A DNA stretch of 64,000 bases from Prevotella sp. MA2016 (GTDB lineage Bacteria > Bacteroidota > Bacteroidia > Bacteroidales > Bacteroidaceae). Below, piece by piece: positions 55,988-64,000 of the stretch. Position numbers and translations under genes: made by a program. The DNA is taken from the NCBI RefSeq assembly GCF_000619825.1, contig NZ_JHUW01000010.1, forward strand, positions 186,001 through 250,000, written 5' to 3'. Below the pieces are notes generated by a model. That model ran no database searches. It was not told where the DNA came from and saw only the letters and a program-made list of their open reading frames with translations. The stretch's first letter is position 1, and each line of letters opens with the position of its first letter.

Positions 55988-58900
55988 ATGGTTTGTCAGA
56001 ATTGTCATAAAGAAAATAGGAGCAAAGCAAAGTTCTGCAAGTGGTGTGGTCAGCAACTTGTCACTACCGACTTGCTTGATAAGTTGGTTGGCCTCGATGA
56101 GGTGAAGAACCAGCTTAAAACCATTGTCGATACCTATACGTTTCTGCGCTCTCGCAAGGATATATCTAAAGCCCGTATATCTTTGAATGCTGTCGTGATC
56201 GGTGATACCGGTACTGGTAAGACGGCATTAGCTGAAATCCTGCGTGACTACTTCTTCCAGCATAAAATTATTGAGAAACCTCAGTTGATGATGGTAGATG
56301 CCGTAGATTATCAGCGTTTTGTTGATAAATGGGATGAAAATATCAAGAAAGCAAAGAATGGTATATTGTTCTTCGACAATGTGCAGAAACTATTGCCGGA
56401 TAAATACTCTAACCAGGTGAATCCGCTCGACAAATTGTTTGTCGAGATGGATAAATGGGAGGACAACCCCATTGTGATTATCTCCGGTCTGTCAAAGGGA
56501 CTGGAAGATTTCCTGGAGAGCAATCCAGCTGTGGCCAACCGATTCAAATACACCTTCCGTATGACCACACCTGGATATCAGGAACTGACGCAGATTTGTA
56601 AGATGGACCTGAAACTGAGGTACGGCATCTCGGAGTTCTCGCCAGAAGCTGATAGCCAGTTGACGCGTTTCTTTAAGTATCAGGTAAAGATTAAGGACGA
56701 GACCTTTGGTAATGGTCACTTGGCTAACAAGACTGCCGAAGATATCTTTACACAGTATATCAGTCGTGGCGCTAATGCCTCCAGAGTGGAGATAGACGAT
56801 ATCAAGGGCTACGTACCTGAGGAGCGCTCAGTTGATGATATCCTGAAAGATCTGGATACCTATATTGGCATGGACGAGGTGAAGGCCGCCGTGAGAGAGA
56901 TGGCTTACTCTGTTCAGAACGCCATGCAGCGTGCTGCACGTGGACTGGGCGAACAGGAGAAAATGTCTATGCATATTATCCTTACTGGTAATCCTGGTAC
57001 GGGTAAAACAACTATCGCCCGTAAGTTGGGCGAAATCCTGGCAGCTATTGGCTATTTGGACAGCGGACATGTTGTGGAGGTTGACCGTGCCAAGATGGTG
57101 AGCCAGTATCAAGGAGAGACACCAAAGGTGGTAGATGCGCTTTGCGATAAAGCCAAGGGGGGTATCTTGTTTGTGGACGAGGCCTATACGCTGGCTCCAG
57201 TGAGTGCTTCGGGTGATAGAGATGCCCAAGGTGCACAGGCATTGGAGAAACTGATGAAGCGTATGGAGGACGATCGCGGACAGTTTATTGTGATTGCTGC
57301 CGGTTATCGTACGGAGATGGAAAACCTGTTCCGTGTCAATCCGGGATTCCGCAGCCGATTCAACTACTTCCTCGATATCAAGGACTACTCTCCAACCGAG
57401 CTCTATCAGATTATGCAGGTGTTTGCAAAGCAGAAGAAGTATATCTTCTCGCCAGATGCACAGGTGCTTACTCAGAAGATGATCAAGGAGATGTACGACT
57501 CGCGCGACAAGGATTTTGCCAATGGTCGTACCATGCGTACACTCTTCGACCAGATATGCAAGAAACAGGCACAGCGCCTGCAGGGAGCAAACATCTCGAT
57601 GATGAGCAACGAGGAACTGATGACCATCGTTCGGGAGGATATCCCTTACGATGCACCACAGACGGTGAGCGCCGAGGACTGCCTGAAGAAGCTCGACGGT
57701 CTCGTTGGACTCTCTGGCGTCAAGAAGGAAATTGCCAACCTTACCGCCTTCCTCAATCTGCAGATTGCTCGTGGCGAAACCAATACCTTCCAAGGAAAAC
57801 ACTATGTGTTTACGGGTAATCCAGGTACAGGTAAAACCACGGTGGCTCGTATCATGGCCGACATCTTCAAGACGCTTGGTGTTGTAGCACGAGGACAATT
57901 GGTTGAGGCCGACCGCTCTAAACTGGTGGCCGGATTCTCAGGACAGACTGCCATCAAGACCAATCAGTTGGTTGATCAGGCCATGGGCGGTGTACTGTTT
58001 ATCGATGAGGCCTATACACTGAAGTCGAGCGATGGTGACACCTTCGGTTCTGAAGCTATCGACACCCTGCTGAAACGTCTGGAAGACGATCGCGGTAAGT
58101 TTGTTTGTATTGTGGCTGGTTACACCGATCAGATGCATGATTTCATTGATAGCAACCCAGGCTTGAAGAGTCGCTTCACGCAGACTATTCACTTCGACGA
58201 TTATACACCAGACGAGTTGACAGAGATATTCCTGCATCTTGCATCAGGTAAGAACTTCACCGTCGATGAAGATACCAAGGCTGCCATCCATCGCATGTTC
58301 GAGCAGCTCTATCTGCGTCGCGACAAGAACTTTGGAAATGCTCGCGAGGCACGTCGTATATTCAACGAGGCTGTAGAGCGCCAGAGTCAGCGCTTGGTAA
58401 AGCAGATGACTCAGCCAGGCTTCAAGGAGAGCGATATGTTCGCGCTGACAATAGACGACCTGCCAATGTCGCAGGCCGAGGCAGCACGTCCGCTCGACGT
58501 GGTTCTCAACGAGCTCGAAGAGTTCATTGGTATGCGCAGTGTTAAGGATTCTATTCGTAGATTGGCAGTTCAGAGTATGTTCATGAAACAGCGCGCAGCT
58601 ATGGGCGCTGGTAGTGTTCAGCAAATGTCTATGAATTTCATCCTGACCGGTAATCCGGGCACTGGTAAGACTTCTATTGCCCGTAAGATGGGTGAGATAC
58701 TCCAAGCCATGGATATCCTGCCTACTTCGCGAGTTATCGAGGCTAGTCGTGCCACACTTGTAGGTAAGTATATGGGTGAAACGCCAAAGATCGTCAACAG
58801 TATGTGTGATAAAGCTATGGGCGGTATCTTGTTCATCGATGAGGCCTATACCTTGAGCGATGGTGGCGACATGTATGGCAAGGAGGCCATCGACACCCTG

Positions 58901-59293
58901 ATGAAGCGTATGGAAGACGATCGTGGTAAGTTTATCGTGATTGCTGCGGGCTATAAGGACAAGATGGAGGAGTTCCTCATGATGAATGCCGGATTAGCCA
59001 GCCGCTTTACACATAAGTTGCATATCGATGACTATGATCCTGATGAGCTGTTGGCCATCTACAAGCATATGGCTCAGAAGGAGCAGTACAAGTTTACGCC
59101 TGAGTCAGAGCTCAAAGCTCTTGATAAGATATATAAGATGGTTCTTGCTAAGGGCGACTCTTGGGGTAATGCCCGCGAAATGCGCAACCTGCTTGACTCT
59201 ACCATCCAGCACCTGTCGGAACGTGTATCCAAGTTACCGCTCGACCAGGTTACAAAGGAAACATATCAGATTATACTACCAGAAGATATTTAA
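55988..59293 (+). CDS. Quadruple AAA+ ATPase (CbbX/SpoVK-like) with a zinc ribbon
   Basis: 1101-aa protein. An N-terminal zinc ribbon (CQNCHKENRSKAKFCKWCG) is followed by four AAA+ modules. Walker A motifs: GDTGTGKT (72-79), GNPGTGKT (334-341, 610-617) and GNPGTGKT again with Ser next (888-895). Modules 2-4 have intact Walker B (ILFVDEAYTL, VLFIDEAYTL, ILFIDEAYTL) and arginine-containing SRF motifs; module 1 reads ILFFDNVQKL, losing the catalytic Glu, so it may bind but not hydrolyse ATP. The modules resemble CbbX/SpoVK ATPases, which remodel protein complexes. It lies 6 bp after the kinase gene. Confidence 0.88.
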   Translation: MVCQNCHKENRSKAKFCKWCGQQLVTTDLLDKLVGLDEVKNQLKTIVDTYTFLRSRKDISKARISLNAVVIGDTGTGKTALAEILRDYFFQHKIIEKPQLMMVDAVDYQRFVDKWDENIKKAKNGILFFDNVQKLLPDKYSNQVNPLDKLFVEMDKWEDNPIVIISGLSKGLEDFLESNPAVANRFKYTFRMTTPGYQELTQICKMDLKLRYGISEFSPEADSQLTRFFKYQVKIKDETFGNGHLANKTAEDIFTQYISRGANASRVEIDDIKGYVPEERSVDDILKDLDTYIGMDEVKAAVREMAYSVQNAMQRAARGLGEQEKMSMHIILTGNPGTGKTTIARKLGEILAAIGYLDSGHVVEVDRAKMVSQYQGETPKVVDALCDKAKGGILFVDEAYTLAPVSASGDRDAQGAQALEKLMKRMEDDRGQFIVIAAGYRTEMENLFRVNPGFRSRFNYFLDIKDYSPTELYQIMQVFAKQKKYIFSPDAQVLTQKMIKEMYDSRDKDFANGRTMRTLFDQICKKQAQRLQGANISMMSNEELMTIVREDIPYDAPQTVSAEDCLKKLDGLVGLSGVKKEIANLTAFLNLQIARGETNTFQGKHYVFTGNPGTGKTTVARIMADIFKTLGVVARGQLVEADRSKLVAGFSGQTAIKTNQLVDQAMGGVLFIDEAYTLKSSDGDTFGSEAIDTLLKRLEDDRGKFVCIVAGYTDQMHDFIDSNPGLKSRFTQTIHFDDYTPDELTEIFLHLASGKNFTVDEDTKAAIHRMFEQLYLRRDKNFGNAREARRIFNEAVERQSQRLVKQMTQPGFKESDMFALTIDDLPMSQAEAARPLDVVLNELEEFIGMRSVKDSIRRLAVQSMFMKQRAAMGAGSVQQMSMNFILTGNPGTGKTSIARKMGEILQAMDILPTSRVIEASRATLVGKYMGETPKIVNSMCDKAMGGILFIDEAYTLSDGGDMYGKEAIDTLMKRMEDDRGKFIVIAAGYKDKMEEFLMMNAGLASRFTHKLHIDDYDPDELLAIYKHMAQKEQYKFTPESELKALDKIYKMVLAKGDSWGNAREMRNLLDSTIQHLSERVSKLPLDQVTKETYQIILPEDI

Positions 59294-59299
59294 CGAAAT

Positions 59300-60034
59300 A
59301 TGATTATTTGTCCAGCTTGTAAAGAAGAAATAGAAGACGATTCTCATTACTGCGACCAATGCGGGCAGCAACTGTTGTTTTGTAAGCAGTGCGGTCATGT
59401 GGGCATCGGACGTCGTTGCACTCGTTGTGGCGGCGTGATGGCTTTGCGTCAAGGTGATGTATTCGAGCAGCAGCCAGCTCCGAGCGTTAATGTGGCGCCC
59501 GCTGCCCATGCTCCTCGTCCAAACGTTCCTCCTGTTTCTCCTATTTCCATCATATCTAGCCAGGCTAGAACTTCCGGCCAACCTGGCCAATTTGGCCAGG
59601 CTAGCCAGCCTAGTTCTCCTAGCCAGGCTATTCAGCCTGGCCAGCCTAGTCAGCCTAGTCAGGTTGGGGCTGCGGCTAGCATTTCGGTTGGGCCTGCCAT
59701 CTCAATTGCGCAGGTGGCAGCCACGCGCTCAAGCATCCCTTCGATGACCTTGGTAAACGAGAGTCTCGGTTTGCGAATTGTTGCTATGAATGGTGCGATT
59801 ATCGGCCGACGCAAGGGACCGTATGTCCAGTTCTTTGAGCAGCACTCCTACGTGTCGGGTATTCACGCCCAGCTTAAGTTCAAGTCAGGAGCTGGCTGGT
59901 GTGTCATCGACAAGAATTCATCTAATGGTACGCGGGTTAATCAGAATCCGATTCAGCCCGAGGTCGAGACGCTGTTGAAAAATGGCGATATGCTTACTAT
60001 TGCCAATATCGACTTGCAAGTAATAATACGATAG
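59300..60034 (+). CDS. Zinc-ribbon FHA-domain protein
   Basis: 244-aa soluble protein. Two N-terminal zinc ribbons (CPACKEEI...CDQCG and CKQCG...CTRCGG), a disordered linker (~55-145) rich in Gly-Gln-Pro-Ser from a CCAGCCTAG-type DNA repeat, and a C-terminal FHA domain with the phosphothreonine-binding residues GRRKGPY, SYVSGIHAQL and NSSNGTRVN. FHA domains bind phosphothreonine, so this is the reader of the cassette's kinase. The linker start (APRPNVPPVSPISIISS) repeats a motif found in the kinase tail. 6 bp after the AAA+ gene. Confidence 0.9.
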   Translation: MIICPACKEEIEDDSHYCDQCGQQLLFCKQCGHVGIGRRCTRCGGVMALRQGDVFEQQPAPSVNVAPAAHAPRPNVPPVSPISIISSQARTSGQPGQFGQASQPSSPSQAIQPGQPSQPSQVGAAASISVGPAISIAQVAATRSSIPSMTLVNESLGLRIVAMNGAIIGRRKGPYVQFFEQHSYVSGIHAQLKFKSGAGWCVIDKNSSNGTRVNQNPIQPEVETLLKNGDMLTIANIDLQVIIR

Positions 60035-60050
60035 TAATGATTAATAAGCG

Positions 60051-60794
60051 ATGATAACAATTCACATGAATGCAGCTAGTAAGGTAGGCTGCGTGCGTAG
60101 TCAGAATGAAGACATGGTGCTCATTGAAAAGCATTTCATTAGGAATGATGGCTTTAGCACCCGCGTTGACTTAACCAATAACGATCGTTATATCGTGGCT
60201 GTTGCCGATGGTATGGGTGGTCATAATCGTGGTGATGTGGCCAGCAGTGATGCTTTGCACAATCTGCAGTTCTTCTTTTATGACCTGCCTACAGGACTCA
60301 CTCCCCAAGGCATCAACGATGCCTTTGTTGGGTGGCTGGATTCCATCAACTACCTTATTGCCTCAAAAGGTCGTTCCGACGTGCAGTATGAGGGCATGGG
60401 AACAACCTTGGTAGGAGTGGTGTTCTACGAAGGCGAGTTCTACTCACTGAATTGTGGTGATAGTCGCTTGTACCGTTTCCGGGAGGGGCAACTCACTCAG
60501 CTTACTACCGACCATTCGTTGAGTAATATGCTGGGCTCTTCCCAACATTCTAATGTTATCACCAATTGTATCGGTGGCGGATGTTCATCATCATTCATCG
60601 ATATCGTAAAGTTTACTGACGATGTAAAACTGGGCGATACCTATCTGTTGTGTACAGATGGACTGACTGACATGTTGCCCGATTCGATTATATTCACAAT
60701 GCTTTCAAATGGTATCGACGCTAACAACCTCTGCGATGCTGCTGTAGCTGCAGGCGGTCTCGACAATGTGTCGTGCTGTGTGATGCAGTTCTAA
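60051..60794 (+). CDS. PP2C-family protein phosphatase
   Basis: 247-aa PPM phosphatase of the PrpC/Stp type. Metal-binding motifs: RSQNEDMVL, VADGMGGHNRGD, GMGTTLVGVVF, CGDSRLYRF, LLCTDGLTDML and DNVSC. Cytosolic. It is the natural eraser for the kinase at 52610-55981, closing a writer-reader-eraser set. 16 bp after the FHA gene. Confidence 0.93.
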   Translation: MITIHMNAASKVGCVRSQNEDMVLIEKHFIRNDGFSTRVDLTNNDRYIVAVADGMGGHNRGDVASSDALHNLQFFFYDLPTGLTPQGINDAFVGWLDSINYLIASKGRSDVQYEGMGTTLVGVVFYEGEFYSLNCGDSRLYRFREGQLTQLTTDHSLSNMLGSSQHSNVITNCIGGGCSSSFIDIVKFTDDVKLGDTYLLCTDGLTDMLPDSIIFTMLSNGIDANNLCDAAVAAGGLDNVSCCVMQF

Positions 60795-60813
60795 AAAAGA
60801 TAGACAAAACAGA

Positions 60814-61731
60814 ATGCCACTAAGATTACCAGACAGACTACCCGCTATCGATATTCTGAAAAATGAGAATATCTTTGTGATGGATAACTCGCGGGCAACA
60901 ACTCAGGATATACGTCCGCTAAAAATAGTAATTTTGAACCTGATGCCTCTGAAGATTACAACAGAGACAGATTTGGTGCGCCTGCTTTCCAACACGCCTT
61001 TGCAGTTGGAGATTGATTTTATGAAATTAAAGAGCCATACTCCCAAGAACACCCCGATAGAACATATGATGATGTTCTACCGTGATTTCGAGGTGATGCG
61101 TCATGAGAAGTACGATGGCATGATTATTACAGGTGCACCTGTTGAGACAATGGATTTTGAAGAAGTAACTTACTGGGACGAGATTAAGGAAATCTTCGAA
61201 TGGGCTAAAACCCACGTCACCAGTACCTTATATATATGTTGGGCAGCTCAGGCCGGACTTTATTACCATTATGGTGTGCCCAAATATCCGTTGGAAAAGA
61301 AGATGTTTGGCATCTTCCCCCAATCACCTGTTGACACCAAACTGCCCATCTTCCGTGGGTTCGACGATGTGTTTATGATGCCACATAGTAGGCATACAGA
61401 GGTACATCGCGATGACATCTTGGCTAATCCTGAGCTCCAGCTCCTGGCAGAATCGTCAGAGAGTGGAGTCAGTATGGTGATGGCCCGTGGTGGTCGAGAG
61501 TTCTTTATCACTGGTCATCTGGAGTATGCACCAAACACACTTGACAACGAGTACAAGCGCGACCGTGGCGTTCGCGATGATGTGGACATGCCAAAGAATT
61601 ATTATCGTGATGATAATCCTGATAATCCGCCTATAGTTACTTGGCGTGCACATGCCAACTTGCTCTATTCTAACTGGATAAACTATTATGTTTACCAGGA
61701 GACACCGTATAATATCGACGAAATCAAGTAG
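60814..61731 (+). CDS. metA: Homoserine O-acyltransferase MetA, predicted acetyl-CoA type
   Basis: 305-aa enzyme of methionine synthesis. The acyl-enzyme cysteine is Cys142 (YICWAAQAGLYYHYG), with His235 and Glu237 in FITGHLEYAP. Position 111, reported to set acyl-donor choice in this family, is Glu (GAPVETMDFEEV), the residue linked to acetyl-CoA use; succinyl-CoA enzymes have Gly. So it is better named a homoserine O-acetyltransferase of the MetA fold. It follows the PP2C gene by 19 bp and may share its transcript, with no obvious functional link. Confidence 0.93.
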   Translation: MPLRLPDRLPAIDILKNENIFVMDNSRATTQDIRPLKIVILNLMPLKITTETDLVRLLSNTPLQLEIDFMKLKSHTPKNTPIEHMMMFYRDFEVMRHEKYDGMIITGAPVETMDFEEVTYWDEIKEIFEWAKTHVTSTLYICWAAQAGLYYHYGVPKYPLEKKMFGIFPQSPVDTKLPIFRGFDDVFMMPHSRHTEVHRDDILANPELQLLAESSESGVSMVMARGGREFFITGHLEYAPNTLDNEYKRDRGVRDDVDMPKNYYRDDNPDNPPIVTWRAHANLLYSNWINYYVYQETPYNIDEIK

Positions 61732-61736
61732 GCCTA

Positions 61737-63521
61737 GTGACAGCATTAGAACTTTTAGCTCCAGCCAAGAATCTGGCGTGTGGCATGGCAGCCATCGATC
61801 ATGGTGCCGATGCTGTGTATATTGGTGCCCCAAAGTTTGGTGCCCGAGCTGCTGTTGGTAATAGTATCGACGATATTCAGCAGCTTTGTAATTATGCCCA
61901 TCTGTTTGGCGCCAAAATCTACGTCACACTCAATACCATTGTTTATGACGATGAACTTGAAGAGGTGCATTGCCTGATAGACCAATTGGCCGGGATTGGC
62001 GTTGATGCCATCTTGGTGCAGGATATGGGCTTACTGCAGTTTATGGACGGCAAACCTTTCGAGATTCATGCCTCTACTCAGACTGATAACCGCACTGCCG
62101 ATAAGGTGAAGTGGCTGCGTCAGTTGGGCTTCACGCGTGCTGTCTTGGCACGTGAGTTGTCGGCCGAAGAGATTGCTGATATTCATCGCCAGGTGCCCGA
62201 CGTAGAGTTAGAGGTGTTTGTTCATGGCGCTTTGTGTGTGAGCTATTCTGGCATCTGTTATGCTTCTCAGCATTGTTTCCAGCGCAGTGCCAACCGCGGT
62301 GAGTGTGCCCAGTTCTGTCGTATGCGTTTCTCATTGGTAGATGCCGATGGGGCAGAGATTGAGCGCGAACGCTACCTGCTCTCGCTCAAGGATATGAACC
62401 AGAGCGATAATCTTGAAAAGTTGATTGAAGCAGGTGCCGTTTCGTTTAAAATCGAAGGCCGACTCAAGGATGTGACTTATGTGAAGAATGTCACAGCTGC
62501 TTATAGCGAGCGACTGAATGCCTATATCCGTAAGCATCCAGATACTTACTGCCGAGCATCAAAAGGCCATTGCGAATATACGTTTACCCCCAATCTCAAT
62601 CGTACCTTCAATCGTGGTTATACCACTTATTTCGTTAATGGGCGTCAACCTAATATCGCCTCGTTCGATACGCCTAAGGCTGTAGGTGAGTTTGTTGGAA
62701 AGGTGAAAGAGATAAGGCACGATTCATTCAATGTGGCAGGAACAGCCAGTTTTGCTAATGGCGACGGACTCTGTTTCTTGAATGCCGATCGCCAGTTCGA
62801 AGGCTTCCGCGCCAATCGTGTGGTGGGCAATAGGATTTATCCTTTCAAGATGCCAGCCGGTTTGCGTCCTGGTATGTCGCTCTATCGCAATAACGACCAG
62901 GAGTTTGAGCGTGTCCTCTCTAAACCCAGTGCCACACGTAAGATTCCCGTTACTATAGCGCTGCGAGCTGTTGAGGATGGTTTCGAGTTGAGTGCCGAAG
63001 GCGTTTCCTTGCACTTTAAGGCCGAGCATCAGTTGGCTCAGAAGTCGCCTCGTGAGAATATCATTCGTCAACTTTCAAAGTTAGGTGATACCATCTATGA
63101 GTGTCAGGCGGTTGAGGTACCGGTCGACTTTAATTTCTTCATCCCCAATAGTCAGCTGTCGGATATGCGTCGTCAGTTGGTAGATGCGCTTTGTCAGCCT
63201 AAACGTGTGGTGAAGAAGGCAAAGGTAGGTGTAAACTCAGGTGTGAAAACATTAAGTTATCAGAATAATATATCCAACCACCAGGCAGCAGCCTTTTATG
63301 GCACCAACGAACTTTCGGCCTTCGAGTTGAAAGGTGGCGACGGACCTATCATGCAGTGCCGTCATTGTTTGCGCTATTCGTTGGGCTATTGTGTGAAACG
63401 TGGTGGCAAGCGCCCTACATGGCGTGAGCCGCTCTCTCTGGTTTTAGGCGATGGACGCCGTTTCCGTCTTGAGTTCGATTGTCAGCATTGTCAAATGAAT
63501 GTTTATGCGTCAACTCGTTAG
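61737..63521 (+). CDS. U32 family peptidase (YegQ/RlhA-like)
   Basis: 594-aa protein. LELLAPAKNLACGMAAIDHGADAVYIG and the signature EVFVHGALCVSYSGICYAS...NRGECAQFCR (with the conserved cysteines) identify U32. The family includes collagenase-like proteases, but bacterial relatives such as RlhA and TrhP act in RNA hydroxylation, using four cysteines for a probable Fe-S cluster; this protein may do likewise. A C-terminal part adds further CxxC pairs (QCRHCLRYSLGYC, DCQHCQMN). The start is GTG at 61737, because no ATG precedes the conserved N-terminus. 5 bp after metA. Confidence 0.88.
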   Translation: MTALELLAPAKNLACGMAAIDHGADAVYIGAPKFGARAAVGNSIDDIQQLCNYAHLFGAKIYVTLNTIVYDDELEEVHCLIDQLAGIGVDAILVQDMGLLQFMDGKPFEIHASTQTDNRTADKVKWLRQLGFTRAVLARELSAEEIADIHRQVPDVELEVFVHGALCVSYSGICYASQHCFQRSANRGECAQFCRMRFSLVDADGAEIERERYLLSLKDMNQSDNLEKLIEAGAVSFKIEGRLKDVTYVKNVTAAYSERLNAYIRKHPDTYCRASKGHCEYTFTPNLNRTFNRGYTTYFVNGRQPNIASFDTPKAVGEFVGKVKEIRHDSFNVAGTASFANGDGLCFLNADRQFEGFRANRVVGNRIYPFKMPAGLRPGMSLYRNNDQEFERVLSKPSATRKIPVTIALRAVEDGFELSAEGVSLHFKAEHQLAQKSPRENIIRQLSKLGDTIYECQAVEVPVDFNFFIPNSQLSDMRRQLVDALCQPKRVVKKAKVGVNSGVKTLSYQNNISNHQAAAFYGTNELSAFELKGGDGPIMQCRHCLRYSLGYCVKRGGKRPTWREPLSLVLGDGRRFRLEFDCQHCQMNVYASTR

Positions 63522-64000
63522 TCTGTTATGCCTCTTGTTGCTGTTGTGTGGCTGCTATAACCGCGGCCCAATCACGTCAGACGCTTGGGATCTTACTGAG
63601 AAACAGCTTGACTCTATCTCCTTTTACACCACCCATCATTATACTCAGAACTACAATTTTGTGGTCACGGGTGATTCGTTGGTGGTGGTAGAGCAGCAGC
63701 CCAATGATATGTCGGTGCCCGATGTCATCAGTATCGAGCTCGAGTCGATGGGCGAGGAGATGCGTAAGGACTCCATCACGTTGCGACGCAACGAACATGT
63801 GGTTGTAGCAGATATCAAGACCGTCCCTTCCGACACCATTGATTCTATATGGGTTAAGGTGGCCCGCGACCAACTTACTTTCGGATGGGTACACGAGAAT
63901 GAGTTGCTGGCCAAAGTGTCGCCCGATGACCCCATCAGTCAGTTCATCGACTATTTCTCCGACAAGCATCTGTTGGTGTTCATGGCTTTCTGTGTTCTTA
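63505..64000 (+). CDS. Lipoprotein with SH3-like segment (3' end missing)
   Basis: Starts at ATG 63505, overlapping the U32 gene by 17 bp, and runs off the right edge. The first residues (MRQLVSLLCLLLLLCGC) are a lipoprotein signal with Cys17. The mature part is acidic and contains SIWVKVARDQLTFGWVHENELL, which looks like an SH3-type strand pattern; near the edge a hydrophobic segment begins (HLLVFMAFCVL). I do not recognise the family. Confidence 0.7.
   Translation, partial: MRQLVSLLCLLLLLCGCYNRGPITSDAWDLTEKQLDSISFYTTHHYTQNYNFVVTGDSLVVVEQQPNDMSVPDVISIELESMGEEMRKDSITLRRNEHVVVADIKTVPSDTIDSIWVKVARDQLTFGWVHENELLAKVSPDDPISQFIDYFSDKHLLVFMAFCVL

Noticed and set aside
56828..57898. 356-codon open frame on the minus strand
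   Set aside because: Antisense of the AAA+ gene, opened by its codon bias; composition rich in His/Leu as in other shadows here.

Overview
The window is a chromosomal segment from a Bacteroidales bacterium, most likely Prevotella or a close relative (Segatella, Xylanibacter). The evidence is the gene content (AmrB-AmrA fusion, YtxH/holin-like trio, DUF2975 and DUF2023 proteins, secreted C1 peptidases, Bacteroidetes-type PheS and IF-3), the many promoters of the Bacteroidetes type (-33 TTTG, 19-20 nt, -7 TAnnTTTG), and the short TTGAGAG-like and TTCAATG-like tandem repeats scattered between and inside genes. I saw no rRNA, tRNA, IS element, prophage or CRISPR array. Both ends cut a gene: a purF-like gene on the left and a lipoprotein on the right.

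Layout. 1-8.8 kb: the end of a PurF-family gene, a leftward operon pepP - C1 peptidase - recJ - recQ, then trpS. 8.8-14.3 kb: a leftward, tightly coupled accessory operon. It starts from a clear promoter with a previously uncalled 48-codon gene, then a small unknown protein, a DUF218-DUF1460 fusion, a MATE transporter fused to a degenerate HATPase-like domain, and a radical SAM/SPASM enzyme. The last two junctions are ATGA overlaps. This looks like a peptide-modification and export cassette and is the best candidate for an undescribed system. 14.3-23.2 kb: trmD, a patatin-like lipase, an unknown exported protein, ligA, an intergenic region with a 22-bp-period repeat array, an AlkZ-like protein, DUF2023, flavodoxin, and a secreted GH35 beta-galactosidase. 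23.2-25 kb: a small-membrane-protein operon with a YozG-like repressor and several TTATCG operators. 25-34 kb: amrS and amrBA, a second C1 peptidase, xpt, pheS, a lipoprotein, murB, a PhnP-like hydrolase, a candidate short RNA, and the YtxH/holin-like trio. 34-41.3 kb: a SPOR lipoprotein, ruvX, def, a TPR protein, thrS, infC, rpmI and rplT.

41.3-51.6 kb: an STAS protein and an RsbU-RsbW-like fusion (partner switching), a cytidylate-kinase-like protein, tex, a LolA-like protein, an ABC-F ATPase and an M13 peptidase. 51.6-60.8 kb: a second unusual cassette, read rightward from one strong promoter. It encodes a multi-zinc-ribbon protein, a membrane Ser/Thr kinase with six T-[VI]-R motifs in its N-terminal tail, a protein with four AAA+ modules, a zinc-ribbon/FHA protein and a PP2C phosphatase. 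It forms a complete threonine-phosphorylation circuit (writer, reader, eraser) around an AAA+ machine. metA (predicted to use acetyl-CoA), a U32 peptidase and a partial lipoprotein follow on the same strand.

All calls come from reading motifs and gene order. No database search was run, so family names rest on recognised sequence features, and weaker ones are marked as such.
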